From: Periconia sp. R9002
Lineage: Eukaryota; Ascomycota; Dothideomycetes; Pleosporales; Periconiaceae
Assembly (NCBI GenBank): GCA_023627715.1
Contig: JAMAHW010000041.1
Span: 186,001 to 250,000 of the forward strand
Direction: 5' to 3'
Length of the DNA: 64,000 bases
Every line of letters begins with the position of its first letter. Position 1 is the first letter of the stretch. Shown one piece after another: positions 54,240 to 64,000 of this stretch. A program made the position numbers and the translations under genes. The notes beneath the pieces were generated by a model. That model was not told where the DNA came from, did no database searches, and worked only from the letters and a program-made list of their open reading frames with translations.

Positions 54240-54560
54240 GCTGGGTCCATTTCATCGCATTTCTTGGTCCTTTGGGCCAAGTTTCGTTGCAATTCTTGGC
54301 CATTAGGTCATGTCCCTTCTATCACAATTCTTGGCCATTAGGTCAGGTCCCTTTCTATTCACAGTTCTTGGCCGTACAAGCCAGGTTCCCTATCTTTCTT
54401 GGCTGTCTAGGTCATGTTGCTTCTCATGGTCCTTTGGGTCAGGTTTCGCTGCAATTCTTGGCCATCTAAGTCAGGTCCCTTTCTATCCCAATTCTTGGCT
54501 GTCTAGGTCAGGTTCCTTTCTACCACAATTCTTGGCCGTCTGAGTCGGGTTCGTTTCTTT
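54240..54560 (+). repeat. 3' tandem array with wobble-paired hairpins after the module-C gene
   Basis: About eight units of ~37 bases, for example CTTGGCCATTAGGTCAGGTC. Cores pair as RNA: UGGCC-AUUA-GGUCA, UGGUCC-UUU-GGGUCA, CUUGG...CCAAG and UGGC...GCCA, with G-U pairs. It starts about 150 bases after the stop. Confidence 0.8.
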
Positions 54561-55439
54561 CTTGTTCTCGGATTTCATGTGCTTATCAACTGGTTTTCTT
54601 TTGTTTGTTTTCTCTTGACATTCATGGCGTTATTGGCTGAGCTACTTTTGAATCAATCGTCCTGGTCTTCCGCATGGAATCTTCACTCATGCCAACGCCT
54701 TGAACCAACAGACCGGGTCTCATTTTTACTTCGCTGCTTTGTACGCCATACACATGAGTTTCTCTCTTCCCCATCGCGCTCGACGAATGGATTGTCCTGC
54801 AGATCACCACGAAAACTCAGAGATCGTCACTCGAGCCGGCACACCAGTTCAAAACACACAGTCTGTCATCATTTACCACTCATCTGGTCGATTGAAAGGC
54901 TTTCCTTGGCGGCAGTATACTTCACCGGAAGTGGATACAGAGTTCTTGCTCATTCCAAGATGAACCCTGAAACATTTGTTTCGCAGCTGGCGCCCTCGTC
55001 CGTTTCCATCCCAGGCTTTCTACGTCGCCGTCGCAACACATTTCCCGCATTTATGGACGGTCAACCCATCTCTCCATAACACCTCAAGCCCGAAGGTTTG
55101 AATCCAGTTCCCCGAGCGCTCTTTGAATAACTAGCTAACACATAAACAGGAAAACGATTTGAGATAACCTTGTTGCTCGCCGCACACCATGACCGTTACG
55201 TCCACCGAAGCAACCTAAGTCTATACCATTTGCGATCGAAAACCGCATAATAATGACTGCGGATACCGGATGGACTTTTGAGATATTCTGAGACTGATTG
55301 GAGAAGACACATACATTGAAATACCTGCGGTTTCAAACCAGTTTCCACATCATGGGTGGAGCTTATACAAAGGGAATGACGGAGATGGATGCTATCAAGG
55401 TGCGGGATATCGCGACAGGTGGAGGATCACAGCCACAAA

Positions 55440-55560
55440 TGTTATACAGACCATGTCGACGGTGGTTATCATGCAAGTGCCGCTTTCTTTGATTGTGGCA
55501 TCAATATATTCACTTGGGGCAGATAGCTGGCGGACGGGTACAAGGACGAGACTGGAATAC
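55440..55560 (-). pseudogene. Relic of the N-terminal segment of a module-A gene
   Basis: On the minus strand, CTATCTGCCCCAAGTGAATA aligns with the same segment of the 51 kb gene. One frame reads SAPSEYIDATIKESGTC (against PPGEYIDPTIKG), while the YLP part is in another frame. No finger follows. It is upstream of the F-box gene at 56 kb. Confidence 0.5.
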
Positions 55561-56002
55561 AACGTTGATGTTACCACAGAGTTTGGTTTGATGTTGAGCA
55601 TTTAAGACCATGCTTCTAGTCCAAACTCTCTACCCGCCTGGGATTTTCATATCACACCATAGAACTTCAGAAAACTTCAATGATGGTGAAACAATGTCGG
55701 AGCTTCCATCAAGTATGGCTTTTTAATCATTAATTGGGTTTTGGAAGAATACGGCCGGATTTCGTCGACTAATACTGGACAAATGCAGAAGTTGCACCTG
55801 ATTTCCTATAAAGCATTCGATCAAACATGACATTCTTTCGCCACTCCGTACGCTTTATCATTGGCCACCATAGGAACAAACGCTCTTGAGGCTGACATTA
55901 CAAGACAAGCTTCTTGGCACGTGCGCCCACACAACACCCAAGTCGCGCCCATCCTACCTGCTCCTTCTACTCCTTCACCCCCCAACTTCATATCATTTCA
56001 TC

Positions 56003-57358
56003 ATGGAGCCGGTGAGTTTTTCAAATTCCTTTCTTTCTATGATAGTGCAATGACTAACATGAATACAGCATAACAGTTCCCCTCAAACGTCTGGACAGCT
56101 CATGCCGCATATTCACACGCTACCGATCGAAATGACGCAAAAAATTGCCAGATATCTTGATAACCGGAGCCTTATCGCTATTCATTCAGCAAGCCAACAC
56201 CTCCGCTCGCAAACCGAGTACGTTTTCGCTCAAAGTTTGCTGACAGCGGTGACGGTCCTTGCACACCCTATTGGACTGTCGATGCTCACAGAACTGAGCC
56301 GGGACCCAGAACGTGCCAAGATGGTTCAATATGTGACCATATTTTCCCAACCAACAACGGGAAGGGAGGATGAATACGGTGTAGCTGCAGCGGGACCTGT
56401 TAGTGCCCAATTCAACATATTTGCCTCCTACCAACTCCTTGAGGCCTTGCAAAAACTACCCAATATCAAAGTTCTGTCCGCCGCTGACTTCATCGACGAT
56501 ACATGGATCACGAGAGAATTTTCAGGATTTGAACAGAGCAGGCCATTCGGAAGCCGTCAAATTCAGACATTGACCGGATTGGATATCCTTGCACCACCGG
56601 AGGACCCTGCTCGCTATCTACCACATTACATTGCACATCTAAAATCAGTTATGGATGTCCTGAGATATGTGAAGCTGCAAAGACCTCATATACAGTTACA
56701 CATCGCAGTTCAGGACAATGGCTCATCAACTCGGAGCCAGAATGTGTTACTTCAGAAGTGCTGGGAAACCTGGGCGCCGCTCATTGATCACCTTAGCTTG
56801 AAACCACTCCGCGCAGGCGTCAAATTCGGGGCGCTTAAACTGGTGGATCCGGAGAGTTTATCTATGGAGGAAGAGGCTTACCCGTACTGGCGGGTGAATA
56901 TGTCCCTGAAAACCAGCGGGAGGAATCCCCACACACCCCTCCGATTGAAACGTTTGAGATTGCATAAAGTTGGACAGTACGACCATCAACTCATGCCATT
57001 CTTGCAGCGCTGCAATCTTCGAGATGTTGAGTTAATTGATGTCTCGCTGGAGGATTATCACTCGCCGGGATGGGAGCAGTTCTGGCCCTTGTTTTTGAGA
57101 TTTGACGAGCTCCAATCTCTCCATCTATCTGCACTCTCCAAGAGTTTAATGTTGGATGGCTGGGATGAAGAAACACCCGAATTAGCGATCAACATCCATG
57201 GTGCTTGGATTGGTCGTGCACAAATTGAGTGTGGTTTGCGCAGTCTTATTCAAACCAGGCAGTCAACGATCGGGCCAATGGAAAAATGGGTCGACATCAG
57301 CCAAGCAGTCACGAACGTGCTGAGTATTCGGGCGGCGGAGCAAGCTGAAGCTATTTGA
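56003..57358 (+). CDS. F-box-like protein, family 2, copy 2
   Basis: A 9-base first exon (56003-56011, ATG GAG CCG), a 57-base intron, then 56069-57358, give 432 residues. The start is IHTLPIEMTQKIARYLDNRS followed by LIAIHSASQHLRSQTEYVF; then AHPIGLSMLTELSRDPERAK and KPFG/RPFGSRQIQTLTGLDI as in the 48 kb copy. LRR-like segments follow (LRLKRLRLHKVGQYD, LRDVELIDVSLEDY). It is similar to copy 1 along its full length. No tandem array follows, only a small hairpin, TGAGT-TCCATT-ACTCA at 57373-57388, 14 bases past the stop. Function beyond the F-box-like start is unknown. Confidence 0.8.
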
Positions 57359-60300
57359 ACCAAAGATCCTTCTGAGTTCCATTACTCATTTCAAGTCCCG
57401 TCTCTCCACAAAACTACTACAGGTATGTATCCTATCCCCCAACCCTCCCTCAAATACCTAACAAACACCCAAGCAACGACCATTCACACGACCCTACTCC
57501 TCGCCGCACTCCATAACCATCACCTCCACCGACATTCATTCCACTCCCGACCCACCGAAACCCGCATGATAATGATTGGGAAAACTAGGCCCAGGCACCC
57601 TAGATAGTTTTCGTACTATCTCAAGCGTCTAAAACTGATGATGATTGGGAACACGGGATCGAGTTTTTCGGGGGGTCTAGGAATGTTGCAAAAGTTACAA
57701 TGAGGATGGTAAGGATAAAATGGACGACTGATAGGATTCCATGGGTCCTCAACCGGCAGCTTAATTCCGTATTATCCTAGAGCTGTATCATCTCTCGAGC
57801 AATCAAGTGTATTATAATCTCTTCTATTCTTTGTCTCTCCTCCCCTCTCCTCACCGCAAAACCCCGGAAAAACCACATACATACATACTGAATCACCGAC
57901 TTACCAAAACCTCCACCCTCCACACACACCCCAACACCCCCCCGCCCCGAACCTAAACAAAAAAATGCATTATCCCCCCCCCTCCCCTAGGTGTGCAAAA
58001 AGCCCACACTTCACAACACTTACCACTCCACATACCACTCCACATAGCTCTCTCCCCCCTAAACTTACACTTATCTTAATAGTAAGTATAATACTAAGAG
58101 CAGTATTCCAAAAAATGCTTTCTCTAATTCTACCTACTTAGGAATATAGATTTTGTTTATAGATAAACTACAGCTAATAGTTACCTATGTGCACATCCCA
58201 GCCACGGACGTTACCTTGAAACCCAAACCAGTTGTTGATACCGTGACTGATTTCACCAATCAATAGCGAACAAGAAGACACTTTTGATAGATGTACTACA
58301 GTTCTTTTATAATATATTATAAGTGCGAAGAATATTCACACCCGCGTGCCTGCCTTATGTACATAAGCAATACGACGTACAAGATAGTTCTGAAAAGGAT
58401 ACGGAGGTGAATGCGATGACGTCATTCCATATATCGCCAAACGACAAGGGGTTTTCATGGACTCCGGTGTTGACATCACGGCATCGTATGAGTTTGTTGG
58501 ATGGGAATCTGGTGTGTCGGGTATGCCGGTGTGGGTTTTGAAAAGGGAGGAGGCGGTGGATGGTTGTTTTCTTGGGAGGGTGTGTTTGGTGGGTGACAAT
58601 GGTGTGGTTTTACTGCTATTGTGATGGTGGCTCTGCGCTGCGGGAGTCATGGAGGCTGTGTACACATATATCAATGATGTATGTTATCACCTAATGGAAT
58701 CTTCGAAAAGCATACATAGTATATGCAGTTTGATGGACAAATACAAAATTCCCTGGTGTTAGCATCACGTTCAGATATATAGTGGAAAATAGGCGAATTT
58801 ATTTTTGAATGATAAACCTAACATATCGCAAGAGACCTTCCCTGTCCACTACTACCCTTATGTACATACCATCCAAAACAGCTTACAACATCCCAAACAT
58901 CACGTGCCCACCCGCCACGCCACTCTCCACATCCCACACCCCGTCCATCGCTCGCTCGTGAGGCAAATAACCGTGCAACAAGACATGGGCAGTGGCGCAA
59001 GACACGCGGGTACCCGGCGCTACGCAAGCAAAAAACGGTTGCCAATGAGAAACGAACCCCCCAACTCCCGCTCCGCTACACCTCCTCGTTGGGATAAAGT
59101 GACGACGGTGGTGGCGACACAAATGAACGATCCCATATGCATGGAAGCATGATAGACGCGTGGCCGTATGTACTACAACGACCTTTTTTAGATATTGTGC
59201 GTCCTCTGAAGGACGAAGCAAAAAGAAGGCCGAGCCGGTACTTGCATGATACGCTCGGGCATGCGAGCCGCGGGGAAAAAAAAAGGACAGATAGATCGAG
59301 AGATGCGGGATCGGGGCTTTGCCATGTTTGGAGGGAGGGGGGGAGGTGTGATCGGGGGTTTTCTTGTTTAAATGTTCGCTCTCTCCTGATACCTTCACAT
59401 CTGGGGCGACTTTTGCAGGTGGCAGTTCGTGATTTTTGCAGGGACCACACACAAACATCGTCATGTCCTTACCGGTAGTAGTTGATGCGCCTATTTTAAG
59501 GTGTGCTTGCCGCATGGTTATGGATGGAAAGAGGGTGCTTCTTTGCATCCCTGGCCACATTCTTGATCTCATCGGTCTCGATCATTCTTTTCCCTCCGTT
59601 AGCGAAGTGGATGCCCACCAAAGAGGAATGACGAGACTTGGCGAATTTCTCAAAAGGACGCGAAGGGCTGCTGTACGTTGACGTTGTGGTACCCGTAACG
59701 GCGGGATTTCACGAGACACATTTCACACTGCAGGGCATCAGTCAATATATCGTTACAGATGGTGTGTGTGTCGGCCACGCTCCCCGCTGCACTCCCCACC
59801 TACCATTCTGGAGAATATTCACAATTATGTGGCGATTTTTGGGGCGGGCTACTGCGGGATGGGAATATTTCAGGAAGACAAATCAGATTTGTATGATTAA
59901 AAAGGTCTGCGCTAGGCCTACCGTTTTCGGCTGCAGTGCTTCGTTCTCGACGAGGTTTCTAATCAAACTCCAAATGTACACCCTGCAGCTCGCAGACACA
60001 TGGCGCAGTAGTCTACCCGACCCAATAGACTTGAAGCGATAACGGCACCGGGTAACACGCCAGGGGTGTCACTGCGTTGGCCTTCCTAACCCGTTGTTCT
60101 TGTCCTCCCAAACTCAACCCTCGCCGACTTGGGATTTACACGTCTTTTGTAGAAAAAGGACTTGCCGCTGGAGGCGCAGAGAGGAAGGAAAGACACACGG
60201 CGATGTTGAGATGGCGAAGAAGTGTAGAGCGTCATTCGGGAGATGGAACTGCGCGGGTAATCCAAGGTACTCGGTAGCTGGTCCTGCGCCCATATTAATA

Positions 60301-63300
60301 TTTCGCGACTTGGCATTCCATCAACTGTTGCTTCGTCTGTGAATTGCTGAAGATCAGCGGGAAGAGATGACAAGCTCCAATGCGCTGGGTGGTAGATTCC
60401 ATTACGTAGGAAGACGCCGATTCTCAACACGGCTTTTGCTGAATATAGCGATATCCTGGGCTTAACGAGGGCTCTTGCTCGCAGTGGGCTGATATTTCCT
60501 GAGCGGATAGCTCCGTGGACGATGTTATTGAATATCTCCTTGCATGAGGAGTGGACGCGATAATAACGAGATGGAGAGCTCGTGGAGGGTGCGCACGGAT
60601 TCCGATTACGCCAGCCGGACTAGCAGATAGTGTATGCACGTCATCAGGGATCGACTGCTGGTGGTGGTGCTGCTGCTAGTGTTAGCGAAAGTAAGCTTGT
60701 GGTGTGCATGCAAACCCATGACGCATGGGCATCGAGACAGCGAAAGTGACTTTTGGTAGTGATTTGTGAAGGAACTTTGTGGGACGAGACGGAATCATCC
60801 AAGCTGCAAACGAGTGTTGACGACGAGACCGATAAAGGATGACAGCTTTGCACGAGCAGCTTGTTGACCGTTCACGCGGCGAGGGCGAGCGTCAGCAGCC
60901 AACAGGAGACCAGCCGCCATGTACCCCGTCGAAAAGGACGTCGTGCGTCTATGCAGGCTGCGGGAATGCTGAGGCTTGGGTTGAACTGGGAATATCGACT
61001 TCACAGAGTTTTTTCCCCCACCACGCTACCTGGATGTGCTGAACGAATCTGGGTCTGTGGAACCTCATCTGCCCCTCTTTTCCCAGCCATCTGTTGGACG
61101 AGACAGGGTTCCGTGTTGCGTGAATTTCGCAGGCGGAATGGATGTGATGAAGCTTGTCGAAGTTGTGGCGTCGTTGTCATGCGGCCGTGTGGGGAAGGGC
61201 GAGACTAGCAGAAGTGACAGGCAGACCCAAGGTGAGGGGATGAGGGGGCCGGGGCAGTGCAGAAGGGCCAGGGCAGGGCAATTCACTCGAGACCGAATCC
61301 GATGGCCCTGTCGTATACACTTGGTTGTTCGCATCTGATCCTTCCGAGGGTACGAGGGGTGACAAGCGCGTTAACCCCCGTGCTAAGCGTGCCTAGCCTA
61401 GACGATGTCGACTCGAGGGGGAGGGAGTTGAAGGGAGATAAGGCGGGGTAGTTGGTCAAAGGTGACATGACTCTACATGTTGATAGCCAGAATCAGCATC
61501 AATTCACAACGCACAGCATAAAAATAACTTACCGTACTCTGCTGGTGACTAACCACCGTACCGTAATGTACCAAAGTACAGGTGGCACCTTGCCGATTTG
61601 GGGCTTCGTTGCCACGGGTCATGCTAGCGCTTGCTTCGACCTCACTCCCTCCCTCCCAGTCTCCCAAGAACCACCATCCATCATCTGACCGTACCTCTTT
61701 GCCATATCTTCTCGTGCTTACTGATGGATCAGCTGCGGAACCCAAGACCGTTGTCGTCATCCTCAATGTCTCGGTCGCCATTGTTTCCTTCTTCGGGCGG
61801 TGGCTTCGTCTGTGTGATGACATTGAGACTGGCTGGATTCTCGCCGGCTTCCACGGCATCGTGCTGGAGTGTTGAGGAATGAAAGTGCTCGGTCGGTGGT
61901 GAAGACTGTCGTGCGGACCTCCTGGCTTGTCGTCAAAGCATTCGAGGTGCTCAATCCAGGGAGCTGTTGATCAATATCTGTTTGCTGGAGCCGAATATTC
62001 TATCGTCTGCTGCTGGAAGCGCCAGGATTCAGCATGAATGGGGTGAGAAAAGGGTTTATCGTCATGGTTCTAGGTTCAGCCGTGAGCAGATTTGAACTGA
62101 GCCTTCGTCTCCACCTTTTTATCGGTTTGCTATCTCGTCCTTCTTCCATCGCTCCAATCCGGGCGAAGCAGACGCCTACCATGATGACCGACACGAAGCA
62201 AATCACCGGCTAATTAGCACGTCCATTGTGAAGCAAAATTTTCATACCGATCAGTAGAGCGCCATCCCGAACATTGGGGACATGGCCAGGGGCGTCTGTC
62301 AACTATAGAGGCATATATACTCGCAACCTTGTCGGCAGAGCGCCACAATCAGTTGCTGCTGCCAGGAACAGCAGACAATCCTTTGCAGCTTCCGAATTAG
62401 TGAACAATCGAACGTTTCTCTTTACCGCTGCACGTGCGCGCGGCTCGCTCTGCTCTACTGATGCTACCACACGCGACATTAACGCTACCGGGCCGAATTT
62501 CCTTCCAGTGAAGCGAGACGTAAAAGCAGCACGTTGGTAAACACAATATGCGGCGACAAAGGGTGTCTGCATCCTGCCCTTCGCGTGGAAGCGGCAGAAT
62601 CTCCGCCAGATGCAAGACACCATGCTCGTAGCCATGCTCCACGGTTTTATGACGCAACCTTCTTTGGACGACAGGTCCTTGGGCCTGTTTGATACGTGGT
62701 CGAACAGAACGTGCATGACAGTCTTGTTGCTGTGTTGAGGCTCCACCGCGGCCCGCTTGCTGCAGGGAGTTTAGCAGCAGGGAAAAATGTACAGGTTGGA
62801 AGGCAGCTGTTAGTCTGGAAAGACGTCTCGTGTACCATCAACTGCCAGAAGGGAATTTGAGGAAGAATTCGTGCAGCGGAACAACGTACTGGGGCAAGCC
62901 ACCGTGTTCGATCTCCCGCATGGTGGGATCGCTGCACACCCTCAATAATTTCAATTTACATGGCATGCATGCAGCAGCAGGGCCCTGGAAGAGGGCGATT
63001 CGACAGCGGATGAGGTCCCGCGGACCGATGCTTGTTGATCTGCATGCGCAAGGAATTGACCCCAGACTGTGCAGAATACCTGAGTTTGAACTGGTAGCTG
63101 CAAGCAGACGCGGACCTAGAGCCGATGCCAGGTACCTCGCCATAACCATGCTATCTTTGTTGGCCGCCGTTGGCTCAGCGAAATTGGTGGTTATCCATGA
63201 TTGAACCTTCTTCGAGAAAGTCCGGATGTTGGTCTCCCCGCTGCTTCTGGCATGTGGTCCGATAGCAGTGTGGGCGGGCGACCGGTCTACGGACTCGCTT

Positions 63301-64000
63301 GCGTATTGCCTCTGCGAACTACCACGTCTGCGGTCGGAATCTGTCTAGCGTTTTGCACAATAGCAGCCACGATTTTTTTTTGAGAGTTTTCCAGCGTGGG
63401 TGTGGGCTGTTTAGGAGGGCAAGCGAAGGCAGTCCTTTCGATGGGGCGCGGCAGACATGGATAGCCGGATGGGCGCAGGGAGTTTATCATGCACATGAGG
63501 ATTTTTGGACAAATTCAGAGAGGCTATATCTGTGTGTTCTCGAGGCATAATATCGCGATTAGCCGACGGCACGGCACTGCGCTGCGTGGCTGCGTGCATC
63601 TGACGACAGCATCTGCAAAATCTCGTGCATCCAGCAGCACAAAAAAATGGACATCTGGGTGGGTGGTGAGGAAAAGGATAACGCCACGGGTCTGTCTGCC
63701 GTTAGTTACAGTCGATGTACCTAGGACTGTAGGCTCGAGACTCTTCTACGCTTGCAGCGGTTAGTGCGATGCACTACACTACACGCAATGCGCAAGTGGC
63801 ATAGCATCTCAGATGGGGACTGGCGTTGCTGCGCCAAGCGGAGGCCGCTATATATTGGTGTGCGATCATCAGCCGCATCGTGTGGGCGAACACGCGCGCG
63901 GCATGCTGGGGCTGGGGCTATCAACTGTCTGGCCGTCCAGTGGTGAAGGAGAGGTGGTGGATTGTGGTGGGCGAGGTTATCACCAGGTGGGCCACGCCAT
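57359..64000. other. 6.6 kb with no gene I can support
   Basis: Sequence at 57.9-58.05 kb is very C-rich. Many open frames of 60-230 codons overlap on both strands from 58.8 kb on, as expected of GC-richer non-coding DNA. None shows a domain, a signal peptide or a consistent splice pattern, and none resembles the island families. It may be a promoter region of genes beyond the right edge or true gene desert. Confidence 0.45.

Larger units (their letters stand above)
54095..56002. other. 1.9 kb: array, then gene-free sequence with one module-A relic
   Basis: Frames at 54579-55079 and 54700-54963 (+) lack a domain, and the second has no ATG at its start. The relic at 55440-55560 is described separately. 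Confidence 0.4.

Noticed and set aside
54579..55079. 166-codon frame after the module-C array
   Set aside because: It begins inside repeat flank, changes composition midway and matches nothing; a chance frame is likelier.
57900..58050. Telomeric or subtelomeric repeat
   Set aside because: The stretch is C-rich, but no TTAGGG/CCCTAA repeats are present.
58883..59572. 229-codon minus-strand frame and others in 58.8-64 kb
   Set aside because: Overlapping frames on both strands, no domain, no splice signals in register, no similarity to any neighbour.

Overview
The window is fungal nuclear DNA. The genes carry short GT-AG introns (mostly 45-60 bases, usually with a CTAAC/CTGAC-like branch site), lie well apart on both strands and include filamentous-ascomycete types: a HET-domain gene, DUR3, a CNT nucleoside carrier, a GID-complex RING subunit and a stand-alone CDH-type cytochrome domain. 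This points to Pezizomycotina; a dothideomycete is a guess the sequence does not prove.

Layout. 1-15 kb is ordinary core sequence: the 5' end of a HET gene (<1-174, -), a DUR3 urea/polyamine transporter (1299-3479, -), a CNT nucleoside transporter (5552-7464, -), the GID E3 subunit RMD5/GID2 (10598-11965, -) and a divergent STB6-like protein (12411-15002, +). From about 16 to 57.4 kb lies an accessory-looking island. Three further conventional genes sit inside it: a beta-propeller-like protein (31653-33406, -), an amino-acid permease with a frame break (34164-36718, +) and a CDH-cytochrome protein (39295-40113, -). 57.4-64 kb holds no gene I can support.

The island is built from repeatedly duplicated, unfamiliar families. 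(i) Module A is a Cys/His finger, C-x2-C-x6-H-x9-C-x3-C-x2-C-x3-H-x5(6)-C, usually preceded by a LPPxGxY...QLP segment. It is present in four genes (22, 25, 29 and 51 kb) and one relic (55.5 kb). (ii) Module B is a C-terminal domain with C-x2-C-x6-C-x5-H (16 and 22 kb). (iii) Module C is a CCCH-like domain, C-x13-C-x8-C-x3-H (25 and 53 kb). A is fused to B at 22 kb and to C at 25 kb, while B alone (16 kb) and a divergent A/C gene pair (51/53 kb) also occur. (iv) There are two F-box-like families (19/37 kb and 48/56 kb, plus an F-box-less chimera at 46 kb). (v) A family of low-complexity repeat proteins lies at 27.5 and 44 kb.

Most of these genes are followed, within about 10-150 bases of the stop, by their own tandem repeat. 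The repeat units differ between genes, but each unit contains a short inverted repeat whose two arms change together. The arrays behind the 44 kb and 46 kb genes are inverted copies of each other and bracket a 4.6 kb unit. Several island reading frames are broken by single-base changes or single stops (25.2, 44.07, 46.03 and 52.93 kb), so the island looks fast-evolving and partly decaying. No function for the set can be read from the sequence. Domain fusion suggests that A-, B- and C-type proteins work together, and the finger types suggest nucleic-acid or protein binding.
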